Shown here: in pieces, positions 7,555-14,496 of the stretch
Position numbering within the stretch: the stretch's first letter is position 1
Layout of the letters: the number at the start of each line of letters is the position of its first letter
Source of the DNA: an uncultured Oscillospiraceae bacterium
Lineage (GTDB): Bacteria > Bacillota > Clostridia > Oscillospirales > Oscillospiraceae
Direction: 5' to 3'
Assembly: GCA_947169975.1 (NCBI GenBank)
Contig: CAMVRT010000012.1
Coordinates: 1-64,000, forward strand
DNA: 64,000 nt
The notes under the pieces: model-generated
What the model was told of the DNA's origin: nothing
Seen by the model: only the letters and a program-made list of their open reading frames with translations
Database searches by the model: none
Position numbers and translations under genes: made by a program

Positions 7555-7587
7555 AACCGGCAGAATCCTCTGTGGATTCTGCCGGTT
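7555..7587 (+). terminator. Terminator hairpin after the P-loop gene (copy 1 of 2)
   Basis: 14-bp perfect stem (AACCGGCAGAATCC) with a 5-nt loop. An identical 33-nt palindrome lies at 7796-7828. It has no long T-run on the plus strand. Confidence 0.65.
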
Positions 7588-7795
7588 CTGAGACTGTCAA
7601 AAAACGGCAATGCCGTTTTTTGACAAAAGGCTTGCAGCCTACTGCGCGCACTCATTGTCCGCCAATGGCGGACAATTCGCACACTTCGTAGTCTGAAAGG
7701 TGTATTTTGCCACGTACACGCCGCGGCAAAATACGATTAAATATCTTCGCACCGTGCGAGGCGCGAACTCTGCGAGGCTTTTTAGACAAGCTGAA
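7588..7795. repeat. Dispersed intergenic repeat, copy A
   Basis: About 200 nt made of consecutive hairpins: AAACGGCAATGCCGTTT; a TGTCCGCC/GGCGGACA stem; GTATTTTGCC/GGCAAAATAC around a 13-nt loop; and a TCGCACCGTGCGA stem. A second copy lies at 46584-46774. The first and third hairpins are conserved between copies; the second and fourth differ in sequence but still pair. No gene is seen inside. Short ORFs on both strands are by-products: both copies encode the same ARSRLQ-type peptide. Confidence 0.75.
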
Positions 7796-7828
7796 AACCG
7801 GCAGAATCCTCTGTGGATTCTGCCGGTT
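7796..7828 (-). terminator. Terminator hairpin after the G3E-like GTPase gene (copy 2 of 2)
   Basis: The same 33-nt palindrome as 7555-7587, placed 15 nt beyond the stop of the minus-strand GTPase gene and followed on that strand by TTTTCAG. Confidence 0.7.
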
Positions 7829-7843
7829 TTGATAACAAAACAG

Positions 7844-8782
7844 TCAATCTGACAACTTTACGTCCAAAATCAGCGTGTCGGGAGCGGGTGCGTAACGGAT
7901 GGCTGTTGGTTTCAGCTTCAGCTTTTTTCGCCCGTATTCATCTGCACCCACAAGAGCCAGTGCGTCAAGGGTGACCCAGCCACCGTCCGGCCTCTCCGTC
8001 TCCTCCTCGATTTCAAACGACATGAACTGGAGATCCGCCATACAGCAGACCATAACCACCCGGCCCACCGACCAGACGCCGCTTTTGCCGGTTTGACGCA
8101 GCTCAAGGGGATCGGTGAAGCGAATCGTCTTGCCCTCATAGTGTTCCGGATGATCCAGCGCATCCAGCCACAGGGGAAGATAGGTGGTATCGGAGATGGT
8201 GAGTTCGGAATCCTCCAGTGAAAAGGGAAGGAACAGATCAAATGCCTTTTCGTGATAGCCCATGGGATCCTGCCGCAGATAGGAGGCTTTCCGGTTCATC
8301 AGGCGAAAGGCCTGGCTGTAGGGCGCCAGCAGCTCCTTTGACGGACAGCCCCGGAATGTGACCTGCTGCGACCGGGCCACCATCTGCTGGATCATCTGCC
8401 TGAAATTGATAAAGTATTGCGGCAGCGTCTGCCAGTCGAGCCATGTGACGGCATAGGTCATCTGCATACAGGCAGGAAACCGCTCCCGCAGATCCGGTAT
8501 CATGGCGTTCATCTCCACATAGATGCGATCCGGGCGGTGGGCTTCGATCTGCCGTATGCAGAATGCGCTTACGTCTTCTTCACTGTCATAATAGGCAACA
8601 GATGTGTTTCTACTCTTCAGCATATCCACGTCGTACGGCTCCTCGCCCTCCTCGAAGCACAGGATTAAAGTGGAGCCGTATTTATAAAAGTAATCGTTCT
8701 GAATACAGTCCCGGATGTAGGTGGTTTTTCCCGCGTCCAGGAAGCCATATACCAGTCGCGTCTCGATACCCGTTTCACTCAT
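7844..8782 (-). CDS. G3E (CobW-like) GTPase with extra C-terminal domain
   Basis: 312 residues. The N-terminus, ETRLVYGFLDAGKTTYI, is a CobW/HypB-type P-loop in which the usual GFLGSGKTT has become GFLDAGKTT. Residues ~70-90 give RIYVEMNAM, where G3E proteins have a Walker B-like E-x-N/S. Instead of the usual CobW C-terminal domain, residues ~190-310 (LPLWLDALDHPEHYEGKTIRF, GRVVMVCCMADLQFMSFE) resemble the C-terminal part of the DUF1980/TIGR03943 family that is often encoded beside such GTPases. A metal-related role is possible but unproven. Monocistronic. Confidence 0.7.
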   Translation of the reverse strand: MSETGIETRLVYGFLDAGKTTYIRDCIQNDYFYKYGSTLILCFEEGEEPYDVDMLKSRNTSVAYYDSEEDVSAFCIRQIEAHRPDRIYVEMNAMIPDLRERFPACMQMTYAVTWLDWQTLPQYFINFRQMIQQMVARSQQVTFRGCPSKELLAPYSQAFRLMNRKASYLRQDPMGYHEKAFDLFLPFSLEDSELTISDTTYLPLWLDALDHPEHYEGKTIRFTDPLELRQTGKSGVWSVGRVVMVCCMADLQFMSFEIEEETERPDGGWVTLDALALVGADEYGRKKLKLKPTAIRYAPAPDTLILDVKLSD

Positions 8783-8823
8783 CGGATGACACCTGCCGCT
8801 CCTGCAAATTCCTGAAATGAGCC

Positions 8824-8850
8824 GCCCCGTCGCTCACATGCCGACGGGGC
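8824..8850. terminator. Hairpin between dehydrogenase and GTPase genes
   Basis: 9-bp stem GCCCCGTCG/CGACGGGGC with a 9-nt loop, 3' of the minus-strand dehydrogenase gene. No clear T-tract on either side, so terminator function is moderate. Confidence 0.45.
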
Positions 8851-8892
8851 GACTCTTCGTTCAAATGATACCGATTCGATTACAGGCAGGGA

Positions 8893-9843
8893 TCAGTCGT
8901 AAACGCAGACCAGACGGCCGCTGACCTCGCCGCGGCGCAGCTTCTCGATGCCCTCGCCGATCTCCTCAAACCTGCAGGTGTGAATCTCGGGATCCAGCTC
9001 ACCGCTGGCCAGCAGCTCGATGCAGTCGCGCAGGTCATCCGTGGTGCTGCCCTGGGAGCCCTCAAACTTCAGCTCCTTGAAAATCATGGAGTAGGTGTAG
9101 ATGGTGGACGTGTCGGTGGCCATGCCCACCAGAACCACCTTGCCGTACTGCTTGACCGTGTTCAAGGCGTCCGCCGTGGTCTTGCCGGCACCGGCGAAGT
9201 CGATGATCAGATCCAGATTCTTGTCGGCAAAGTCGGTGATGCTGGGCTTGACCTCCTTGGCACCGAGACTGAGAGCCAGAGCCTGAGCCGAGGGCTTTCT
9301 CGTGGCCACGTAGACCTCACAGCCCTTCACCACCGCGATGCGGACGGCGAACTGTCCCAGACCGCCCACGCCAATGATGCCGACCTTCATGCCGGCCTTG
9401 GCGCCGCCGACGTTGCAGACAGCGTGATAGGAGGTGGCGCCGGCGTCGGTAGCGGCCGCTGCCTTTTCCGGAGCGAGGCCTGCCGGCACCTTGACAAGCT
9501 GCTCCACGGGAGCTGTGGTCATGGTGCCGTAACCGCCGTCTCTGGTGTAGCCGGGAGTGGTGCCGTCCTTGGCATACAGCGGGCAGACTGCCACAATGTC
9601 GCCGATCTCATACCCCTCGACGCCCTCGCCGATCTCCACGATCTGGCCGCAGACCTCGTGTCCCATGATCACCGGAACATGAAAGCTGCCCATCCAGGAC
9701 TCAATATCCAGCGCGGAGACGTCCGAATGGCAAAGACCGCCTGCCAGCGTCTTCAAAACAACGTAGCCGGGTTTCGCCTTCGGATCCGGCTTCTCAACGA
9801 TTTTAAGGGGCTGATGCGTGCCGGTAAATTCCCAACCTTTCAT
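8893..9843 (-). CDS. Zinc-type medium-chain alcohol dehydrogenase
   Basis: 316 residues. The GroES-like N-terminal domain has the catalytic zinc ligands in GGLCHSD and the VIMGHEVCG block; the Rossmann fold shows VGIIGVGGLGQFAV. The structural-zinc lobe is missing: the region after AVCPLY reads AKDGTTPGYTRDGGYG and lacks the four-cysteine cluster. It is shorter than typical (~345 aa). ATG 9843 is preferred, with AAAGGA upstream; a TTG at 9855 lies too close to that site. Substrate unknown. It has its own promoter and a palindromic leader. Confidence 0.85.
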   Translation of the reverse strand: MKGWEFTGTHQPLKIVEKPDPKAKPGYVVLKTLAGGLCHSDVSALDIESWMGSFHVPVIMGHEVCGQIVEIGEGVEGYEIGDIVAVCPLYAKDGTTPGYTRDGGYGTMTTAPVEQLVKVPAGLAPEKAAAATDAGATSYHAVCNVGGAKAGMKVGIIGVGGLGQFAVRIAVVKGCEVYVATRKPSAQALALSLGAKEVKPSITDFADKNLDLIIDFAGAGKTTADALNTVKQYGKVVLVGMATDTSTIYTYSMIFKELKFEGSQGSTTDDLRDCIELLASGELDPEIHTCRFEEIGEGIEKLRRGEVSGRLVCVYD

Positions 9844-9886
9844 AATTCCATCCAATCCTTTCCCGGGAGACCCCGATGGTGTTATC

Positions 9887-9928
9887 AGGTGCGAAGGGAT
9901 ACAAACCCGTAAGCAAGTTTCGCACCTA
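9887..9928. promoter_or_regulatory. Inverted repeat in dehydrogenase leader
   Basis: 9-bp inverted repeat AGGTGCGAA (9887-9895) / TTCGCACCT (9920-9928) separated by 24 nt, between the -10 box and the start codon. It could be an operator or a leader hairpin. Confidence 0.4.
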
Positions 9929-9934
9929 TGTATA

Positions 9935-9963
9935 TTTTATCACGGTAAATGAGTAAAAGCAAT
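9935..9963 (-). promoter_or_regulatory. Promoter of the alcohol dehydrogenase gene
   Basis: Minus strand: -35 TTGCTT (9958-9963), 17 bp, -10 TAAAAT (9935-9940). Confidence 0.55.
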
Positions 9964-10162
9964 GGTCCACCATAATTCTCTGGAAGAATTTACCAGGTTT
10001 TTGTTTTTTTCATTCCGGCAGCAGGGTTAATTTTGTCTCTGTATATTATGATTTGCCTGCCGGCAGGGAATTTATGCAGTCATTTTTCTCTCATATCCGG
10101 CGGCGGCACACGGCGTTATATGAAACAGTGAGATAGCGCTGCCCGGAAATGCCAATTACTCC

Positions 10163-10191
10163 TTTACGTAAGGGGAATTGTTTGGTATAAT
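10163..10191 (+). promoter_or_regulatory. Promoter of the desulfoferrodoxin gene
   Basis: TTTACG (10163-10168), 17 bp, TATAAT (10186-10191), giving a leader of about 40 nt. The remaining ~200 nt upstream hold no gene. Confidence 0.6.
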
Positions 10192-10237
10192 CAATCTCAG
10201 CAGACAACGATTCTGAATTGAAGAGGAGGCTTTCAAA

Positions 10238-10612
10238 ATGGAAATGAAGTTCTACATCTGCGAGCACTGCGGCAATATGATCGCCATGGTGAAAGACAGC
10301 GGTGTGCCCGTCATGTGCTGCGGACAGAAGATGAAGGAGATCGTCCCCGGCACCACCGACGCCGCCGTGGAGAAGCACGTCCCCGTCTGGGAGGTGCGCG
10401 ACAACAAGGTGTTTGTCACTGTGGGCGCTGCGGAGCACCCCATGCTGCCGGAGCACTACATCGAGTGGATCGCCGTGCATACCAGGCAGGGCAATCAGCG
10501 CAAGACGCTGCAGCCCGGTGAGGCACCCAGGGCCTGCTTTGCCCTGTGCGAGGGCGACGAGGTGCTGGCGGTGTACGCCTACTGCAACCTCCACAGCCTG
10601 TGGAAGGCGTAA
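10238..10612 (+). CDS. dfx: Desulfoferrodoxin (superoxide reductase)
   Basis: 124 residues. The N-terminal desulforedoxin-type Fe(SCys)4 site is CEHC (residues 8-11) plus CC (27-28). The catalytic square-pyramidal iron site is given by EKHVP, the HP and HYIEW histidines, and CNLHSLW near the C-terminus. It reduces superoxide to hydrogen peroxide without producing O2, a usual anaerobe defence in the cytoplasm. GAGGAGG precedes the ATG. Monocistronic; the next element is a riboswitch with its own promoter. Confidence 0.95.
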   Translation: MEMKFYICEHCGNMIAMVKDSGVPVMCCGQKMKEIVPGTTDAAVEKHVPVWEVRDNKVFVTVGAAEHPMLPEHYIEWIAVHTRQGNQRKTLQPGEAPRACFALCEGDEVLAVYAYCNLHSLWKA

Positions 10613-10625
10613 GGCCGAAAAAACC

Positions 10626-10654
10626 TTGCGTTTTCAGCGGGGATGTGGTATTAT
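10626..10654 (+). promoter_or_regulatory. Promoter of the orphan riboswitch
   Basis: TTGCGT (10626-10631), 17 bp, TATTAT (10649-10654); an overlapping TATAAT is at 10652-10657. It starts right after the dfx stop, so the riboswitch can be transcribed on its own. Confidence 0.5.
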
Positions 10655-10664
10655 AATCCCCGGT

Positions 10665-10880
10665 AAAAGTGAATACGCTGCATCGTGTTCCGCGTGAAGA
10701 CTGCCCCGCCGGGCAGGCGCAGGAATCAGGAAATCCGGTTGGAGTCCGGAGCAACACCCGTTGCTGTAAGTGCAGGAGTCGTTCGTCCGCGCCGTGAGGC
10801 GGCCATTGGGAAACTGAGAAGGTAGGACGTGTGACGCAGGAGCTTGCCTCCCCAATGCACGAGCCAGAAGGTCGACGATG
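10665..10880 (+). ncRNA. Cobalamin riboswitch (orphan)
   Basis: Conserved cobalamin-aptamer blocks occur in order: GGAAATCCGGTTGG and GTCCGGAGC (P3-P4 core), CCCGTTGCTGTAAGTG (the CCCGC-aCUGUaA-like block), CGGCCATTGGG, AACTGAGAAGGT, and near the end GAGCCAGAAGG (the agCCAGgAGaCC-like block). A strong terminator follows at about 10946-10975. No same-strand gene with a credible start lies between aptamer and terminator or beyond it; the next gene runs the other way. Family assignment is from conserved blocks; edges are approximate. Confidence 0.85.
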
Positions 10881-10945
10881 ATCGAGACGGAAGCTGTCTG
10901 CGTGCGGTGTGCGCGCGGCGGGGACCGTATCAGAACATGGGAACA

Positions 10946-10975
10946 AAGGGCCGTGGCAATTGCCACGGCCCTTTA
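10946..10975 (+). terminator. Terminator (expression platform) of the cobalamin riboswitch
   Basis: AAAGGGCCGTGGCAA paired with its complement TTGCCACGGCCCTTT gives a near-perfect stem ending in TTTATATT. It lies about 65 nt after the aptamer. Confidence 0.8.
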
Positions 10976-11023
10976 TATTGCAGCGTATGCCGATGTATTT
11001 GTTTTCCATCGAGATATCTCCAT

Positions 11024-11067
11024 ACACGCAGAGAGGATCACGGCTTGGGCACCGTGATCCTTTCTGC
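11024..11067 (-). terminator. Terminator after the VTT-domain gene
   Basis: Stem CGCAGAGAGGATCACGG / CCGTGATCCTTTCTGCG, directly beyond the stop of the minus-strand gene. It would also stop any read-through from the riboswitch on the plus strand. Confidence 0.75.
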
Positions 11068-11069
11068 GT

Positions 11070-11786
11070 TTATTTGTCGTTTTCTTTCTCTTTGGCGGCC
11101 TCATGGCGGCGGCAGATGGCTCGGTAAATTAGCAGCCCGATACCGGAGATAAGCAGCGTCACGGCAAAAACGATGACAGCAAATAAGTATTTCTGTTCAT
11201 TGACGGCACTGCCGCCGACAGTGGAGGTGATGATGGAGGGGATCCTGCCAATGGTGGCGATCAGCAGCCACTTGCCCCATGATAAATCGGTGAGCCCGGC
11301 AAAGTAGCACAGCAAATCCTTGGGCGTGCCCGGAACGGTGAATACCAGCCACATCAGCGCGTCCCGTTTGGGAGAGCTTCGCAGAAAGCGGAGGGAATCC
11401 AGCTTTTCCTTTGAGAAAAAGACCTCCACCAGCGGCTGACCGAATCTGCGCACGAAGGCAAACACCGCCACGCTGCCCAGCACAGCGCCGATAAGACACA
11501 GTAACGTGCCCCAGAAAGCGCCGAAGGCGTAGCCGCCGGCAAGCTCCAGAGGTTCACCGGGAATAATGGCAACCAGCACCTGCAAAAAGACCATGCCCAC
11601 AAAGACCGCCTTACCCCAAATACCCCGCTGCTCCACCCATTGGCGGAACAACTCCGGCTGCTTTGCGAAGCGGATCATAGGACGCCCCACAAACCAGAAG
11701 AGGAAAAGGGACAGGAGAATAAAGATCACCACGCCGGCAACGGCTATGGCCTTCTTTTGCTTTTCAGTAAGAGTGGATTTGTTCAT
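11070..11786 (-). CDS. TVP38/TMEM64 (VTT/DedA-superfamily) membrane protein
   Basis: 238 residues with several hydrophobic segments. The family motif region is intact: AIIPGEPLELAGGYAFG, then RRFGQPLVE and FTVPGTPKDLLCYFAGLT, with a charged cytoplasmic C-terminus (RRHEAAKEKENDK). VTT-domain proteins act as lipid scramblase/transporter-like factors. It starts 16 nt after the galE stop and has no clear ribosome binding site of its own, so it is probably expressed by read-through from galE. Confidence 0.85.
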   Translation of the reverse strand: MNKSTLTEKQKKAIAVAGVVIFILLSLFLFWFVGRPMIRFAKQPELFRQWVEQRGIWGKAVFVGMVFLQVLVAIIPGEPLELAGGYAFGAFWGTLLCLIGAVLGSVAVFAFVRRFGQPLVEVFFSKEKLDSLRFLRSSPKRDALMWLVFTVPGTPKDLLCYFAGLTDLSWGKWLLIATIGRIPSIITSTVGGSAVNEQKYLFAVIVFAVTLLISGIGLLIYRAICRRHEAAKEKENDK

Positions 11787-11802
11787 CGAAGTGCGATTTC
11801 AT

Positions 11803-12816
11803 TTACAGTGTCTCGGCGTACTGCTGCCAGCGCCAGGAGTCGCGGCACATGTCCTCTACGCTCTTTTCGGCGCGCCAGCCCAGAAGGCGCGCCGCCTTGT
11901 CCACGTTGGCATAGCAGAAGGCCAGGTCGCCGCTGCGCCGGGGAGCGATGCGATAGGGGACCTCCACGCCGTTGACGGAGGAAAAGGCGTGGACCAGCTC
12001 CAGCACACTGGTACCCTTGCCGGTGCCCAGATTGATGGCCTCCCAGCCGGTGTGCTGGTTAACATAATCAATAGCTGCCACATGGCCGGTGGCCAAATCC
12101 ACCACGTGGATGAAATCACGGACGCCGGTGCCGTCGGGGGTGGGATAGTCGTTGCCGAACACGGACAACTCCTTGCGAATACCCACGGCAACCTGGGTGA
12201 TGTAGGGCATCAGGTTGTTGGGAATGCCGTTGGGCATCTCGCCGATAAGGCCGCTCTCATGGGCGCCCACGGGGTTGAAGTACCGCAGGCAGACCACCGA
12301 CAGCCCGGGATCGGCCACACAGGCATCGGCCAGGATCTGCTCGATCATGGACTTGGTCCAGCCGTAGGGATTGGTGCACGCGCCCCGGGGCATATCCTCG
12401 GTATAGGGCACGGGATTCTCCATGCCGTAGACGGTGGCGGAGGAGCTGAAGATCAGCCGCTTGACGCCGTGGGCGGCCATGGTCTCCAGCAGGGTGAGGG
12501 TGGTGTCCAGATTGTTGCGGTAATAGGCTACCGGCTTTTGCACCGACTCGCCCACCGCCTTGAAGCCGGCAAAGTGGATCACCACGTCAATTGTGTTTTC
12601 GGTAAAAATGCGCTCCAGTGCATCGCGGTCGGCCATGTCGGCCTCGTAGAACACGGGACGGCGGCCGGTGATTTTCTCCAGCCGGTCGATCACGTCGGGG
12701 CGTGCGTTGGAGAGATCGTCCACGATGACCACATCATAGTCCCGCGTCAGCAGCTCCGCAGCCACGTGGGAGCCGATAAACCCGGCGCCGCCGGGCAGAA
12801 GGATGGTTTGCTTCAT
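11803..12816 (-). CDS. galE: UDP-glucose 4-epimerase
   Basis: 337 residues. The NAD-binding GGAGFIGSH is at residues ~8-16, the FSSSATVYG strand holds the catalytic Ser/Thr, and NPYGWTKS contains the YxxxK pair. It interconverts UDP-glucose and UDP-galactose in the cytoplasm. ATG 12816 has GGGAGGAAACCGCT upstream; the reading frame stays open to 12945 but that extension has no support. galM lies ~600 bp away on the other strand and galK at 25 kb; galT is not in the window. Confidence 0.95.
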   Translation of the reverse strand: MKQTILLPGGAGFIGSHVAAELLTRDYDVVIVDDLSNARPDVIDRLEKITGRRPVFYEADMADRDALERIFTENTIDVVIHFAGFKAVGESVQKPVAYYRNNLDTTLTLLETMAAHGVKRLIFSSSATVYGMENPVPYTEDMPRGACTNPYGWTKSMIEQILADACVADPGLSVVCLRYFNPVGAHESGLIGEMPNGIPNNLMPYITQVAVGIRKELSVFGNDYPTPDGTGVRDFIHVVDLATGHVAAIDYVNQHTGWEAINLGTGKGTSVLELVHAFSSVNGVEVPYRIAPRRSGDLAFCYANVDKAARLLGWRAEKSVEDMCRDSWRWQQYAETL

Positions 12817-12855
12817 AGCGGTTTCCTCCCGAAACATCATTGAATTGGTATCTAT

Positions 12856-12884
12856 AGTGTAAAATATGACAGCCCGTTTTGCAA
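12856..12884 (-). promoter_or_regulatory. Promoter of galE
   Basis: Minus strand: -35 TTGCAA (12879-12884), 17 bp, -10 TACACT (12856-12861). Confidence 0.45.
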
Positions 12885-12908
12885 GGGCTTTTTCCGCGCA
12901 AATCAAAA

Positions 12909-12941
12909 CAAACGACCCGGACACAGAGGCCGGGTCGTTTG
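12909..12941 (-). terminator. Terminator after thioredoxin
   Basis: 12-bp perfect stem CAAACGACCCGG/CCGGGTCGTTTG just beyond the trxA stop, followed on the minus strand by TTTTGATTTG. Confidence 0.75.
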
Positions 12942-12952
12942 CCATATCGCAA

Positions 12953-13258
12953 TTATTTCAGCAGGGCCAGGATGTTCTCCTTGGGCATGGCGCCGATGGC
13001 CTTGTTGACCAGTTGGCCGTCCTTGAATACCATCAGGGTAGGGATGCTCATAATGCCGTACTGCTGGGCCAGATCGCCGCACTCGTCCACATCCACCTTG
13101 GCGATCTTCAGGCCGTTCTCGTCTGCGATCTCCTCCAGAATGGGGGCGATCATCTTGCAGGGGCCGCACCAGGTGGCCCAGAAATCCACCAGCACAGGCT
13201 CCTTGCTCTCCAGAACCTCCTGCCGGAAACTGCTGCTGTCAACGTGAATAATAGCCAT
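12953..13258 (-). CDS. trxA: Thioredoxin
   Basis: 101 residues with the classic active site DFWATWCGPCKMIAP at ~24-38, the cis-Pro region SIPTLMVFKDG and a C-terminal helix. Reduces protein disulfides using thioredoxin reductase (not in the window). ATG 13258 is chosen because GGAGG lies 8 nt upstream; a longer start at 13273 would place that site inside the gene. Confidence 0.96.
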   Translation of the reverse strand: MAIIHVDSSSFRQEVLESKEPVLVDFWATWCGPCKMIAPILEEIADENGLKIAKVDVDECGDLAQQYGIMSIPTLMVFKDGQLVNKAIGAMPKENILALLK

Positions 13259-13348
13259 TTGCGGAACCTCCATTTTCTTGTTGTTGTGGGTAGATTATAG
13301 CCTATTTTTTCCACATTGAACAGAGGAAAATGCAAAAGAAGAAAAAAG

Positions 13349-13377
13349 TTTACAAGTTGGCAAAAGATTGGTATAAT
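13349..13377 (+). promoter_or_regulatory. Promoter of galM
   Basis: TTTACA (13349-13354), 17 bp, TATAAT (13372-13377). Confidence 0.75.
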
Positions 13378-13408
13378 GAGCCCACTTTTTTGCGGGGGGA
13401 AGGATTCC

Positions 13409-14440
13409 GTGCGGATTTCCAGCAGAGCCTACGGCGTTACCGCCGACGGAAAGAATGTGAACTGCTACACGATGAAAAACGCCAACGGTATGGAGGCGCG
13501 GTTTTTGGATTACGGGTGCATTCTGACCCATCTCATTCTGCCCGACCGGAACGGTACCCCTACGGATGTAGTGCTGGGGTACGACGACCTGGCCGGTTAT
13601 GAGTCGGATCCGGCCTACATGGGCGCTCTGGTAGGGCGCTATGCCAACAGGATAAAGGATTCCGCCTTTACACTGAATGGGAGAGAGATCCGCCTGACGC
13701 CCAACGACGGCCCCAACCATCTCCACGGCAGCTTGAGCAAGCGGATCTTCTGCGGCACGGTGGGAGACGGCGGGTTGCGCCTGACCTACACCAGTCCCGA
13801 CGGAGAGGACGGCCTGCCCGGGACGGTGCGCATCACGGTGTGCTATTCTCTGGACGACAACAACGTGCTGACCATGCGCTATGAGGCGATCAGCGATGCG
13901 GACACAGTGCTGAACCTCACCAACCACAGCTACTTTAATCTGGCCGGACACCGCAGCGGCCGGGTGGACGGACAGCTGCTTCAGATTGCCGCGGACAGCT
14001 TTCTGGAGACTGCAGACGACACCTGCCCCACCGGGCAGATCCTGCCGGTGGAGGGGGCTATGGACTTCCGGCGGCTGCGGACCATCGGCGGCGAGCCCGC
14101 CTGCGAGCAGATGGAGATGGTAGGCGGTTACGACCACTGCTATGTGCTGCGGCCGGATGCGGCGCCGGCGGCGCTGGCCGTCTGTCCCCGAACGGGGATC
14201 ACCCTCACGGTGGCTACCACCCAGCCGGGACTGCAGCTCTATTCCGGGAATTATCTGGAGGACATCCCGCACCCCGGCAAGGGCGGCGTGCCATATGTGC
14301 GGCGGGGAGGCTTTGCGCTGGAGACCCAACGTTTTCCCTGCGCACCCAACTATCCCCATTTCCCCTCGGCACTGCTGCGGGCGGGCGAGTCGTACCGGGA
14401 GACAACGTATCTGCAGCTCCAAGTGCTGCAACAGCTGTAA
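13409..14440 (+). CDS. galM: Aldose 1-epimerase (mutarotase)
   Basis: 343 residues. GalM landmarks: YGCILTHLILPDRNG, VVLGYDDLAGYES, ALVGRYANRI, NDGPNHLHG (catalytic His region) and NHSYFNLAG (second His), and a C-terminal glutamate in GGFALETQRFP. Interconverts alpha and beta anomers of aldohexoses, feeding galactokinase. The start is GTG 13409, with GGGGGAAGGA 5 nt upstream; the frame is open to 13316, but that region overlaps the promoter. Confidence 0.93.
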   Translation: MRISSRAYGVTADGKNVNCYTMKNANGMEARFLDYGCILTHLILPDRNGTPTDVVLGYDDLAGYESDPAYMGALVGRYANRIKDSAFTLNGREIRLTPNDGPNHLHGSLSKRIFCGTVGDGGLRLTYTSPDGEDGLPGTVRITVCYSLDDNNVLTMRYEAISDADTVLNLTNHSYFNLAGHRSGRVDGQLLQIAADSFLETADDTCPTGQILPVEGAMDFRRLRTIGGEPACEQMEMVGGYDHCYVLRPDAAPAALAVCPRTGITLTVATTQPGLQLYSGNYLEDIPHPGKGGVPYVRRGGFALETQRFPCAPNYPHFPSALLRAGESYRETTYLQLQVLQQL

Positions 14441-14442
14441 TA

Positions 14443-14478
14443 AAAAGCGTGTCAAGGAGTGTTCCTTGACACGCTTTT
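14443..14478 (+). terminator. Terminator after galM
   Basis: 16-bp perfect stem AAAAGCGTGTCAAGGA/TCCTTGACACGCTTTT with a GTGT loop; it can also serve the minus-strand ligase gene that ends at 14497. Confidence 0.9.
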
Positions 14479-14496
14479 CGTTATGACAGACGACCT

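Noticed and set aside
7461-7682. Open frames in the dispersed repeat that encode an ARSRLQ-type peptide in both copies (also 46534-46797)
   Set aside because: The similarity is explained by the DNA repeat; frames start and end arbitrarily and lack translation signals.
8893-9843. Dehydrogenase considered as truncated pseudogene
   Set aside because: Frame is intact with both the catalytic-zinc and Rossmann motifs; loss of the structural lobe is known in some MDR subfamilies.
10878-11063. Short open frame starting in the end of the cobalamin aptamer (ATG at 10878, GAAGG upstream)
   Set aside because: It would have to be translated through both terminator hairpins and has no protein-like features; the ATG lies in a conserved aptamer segment.
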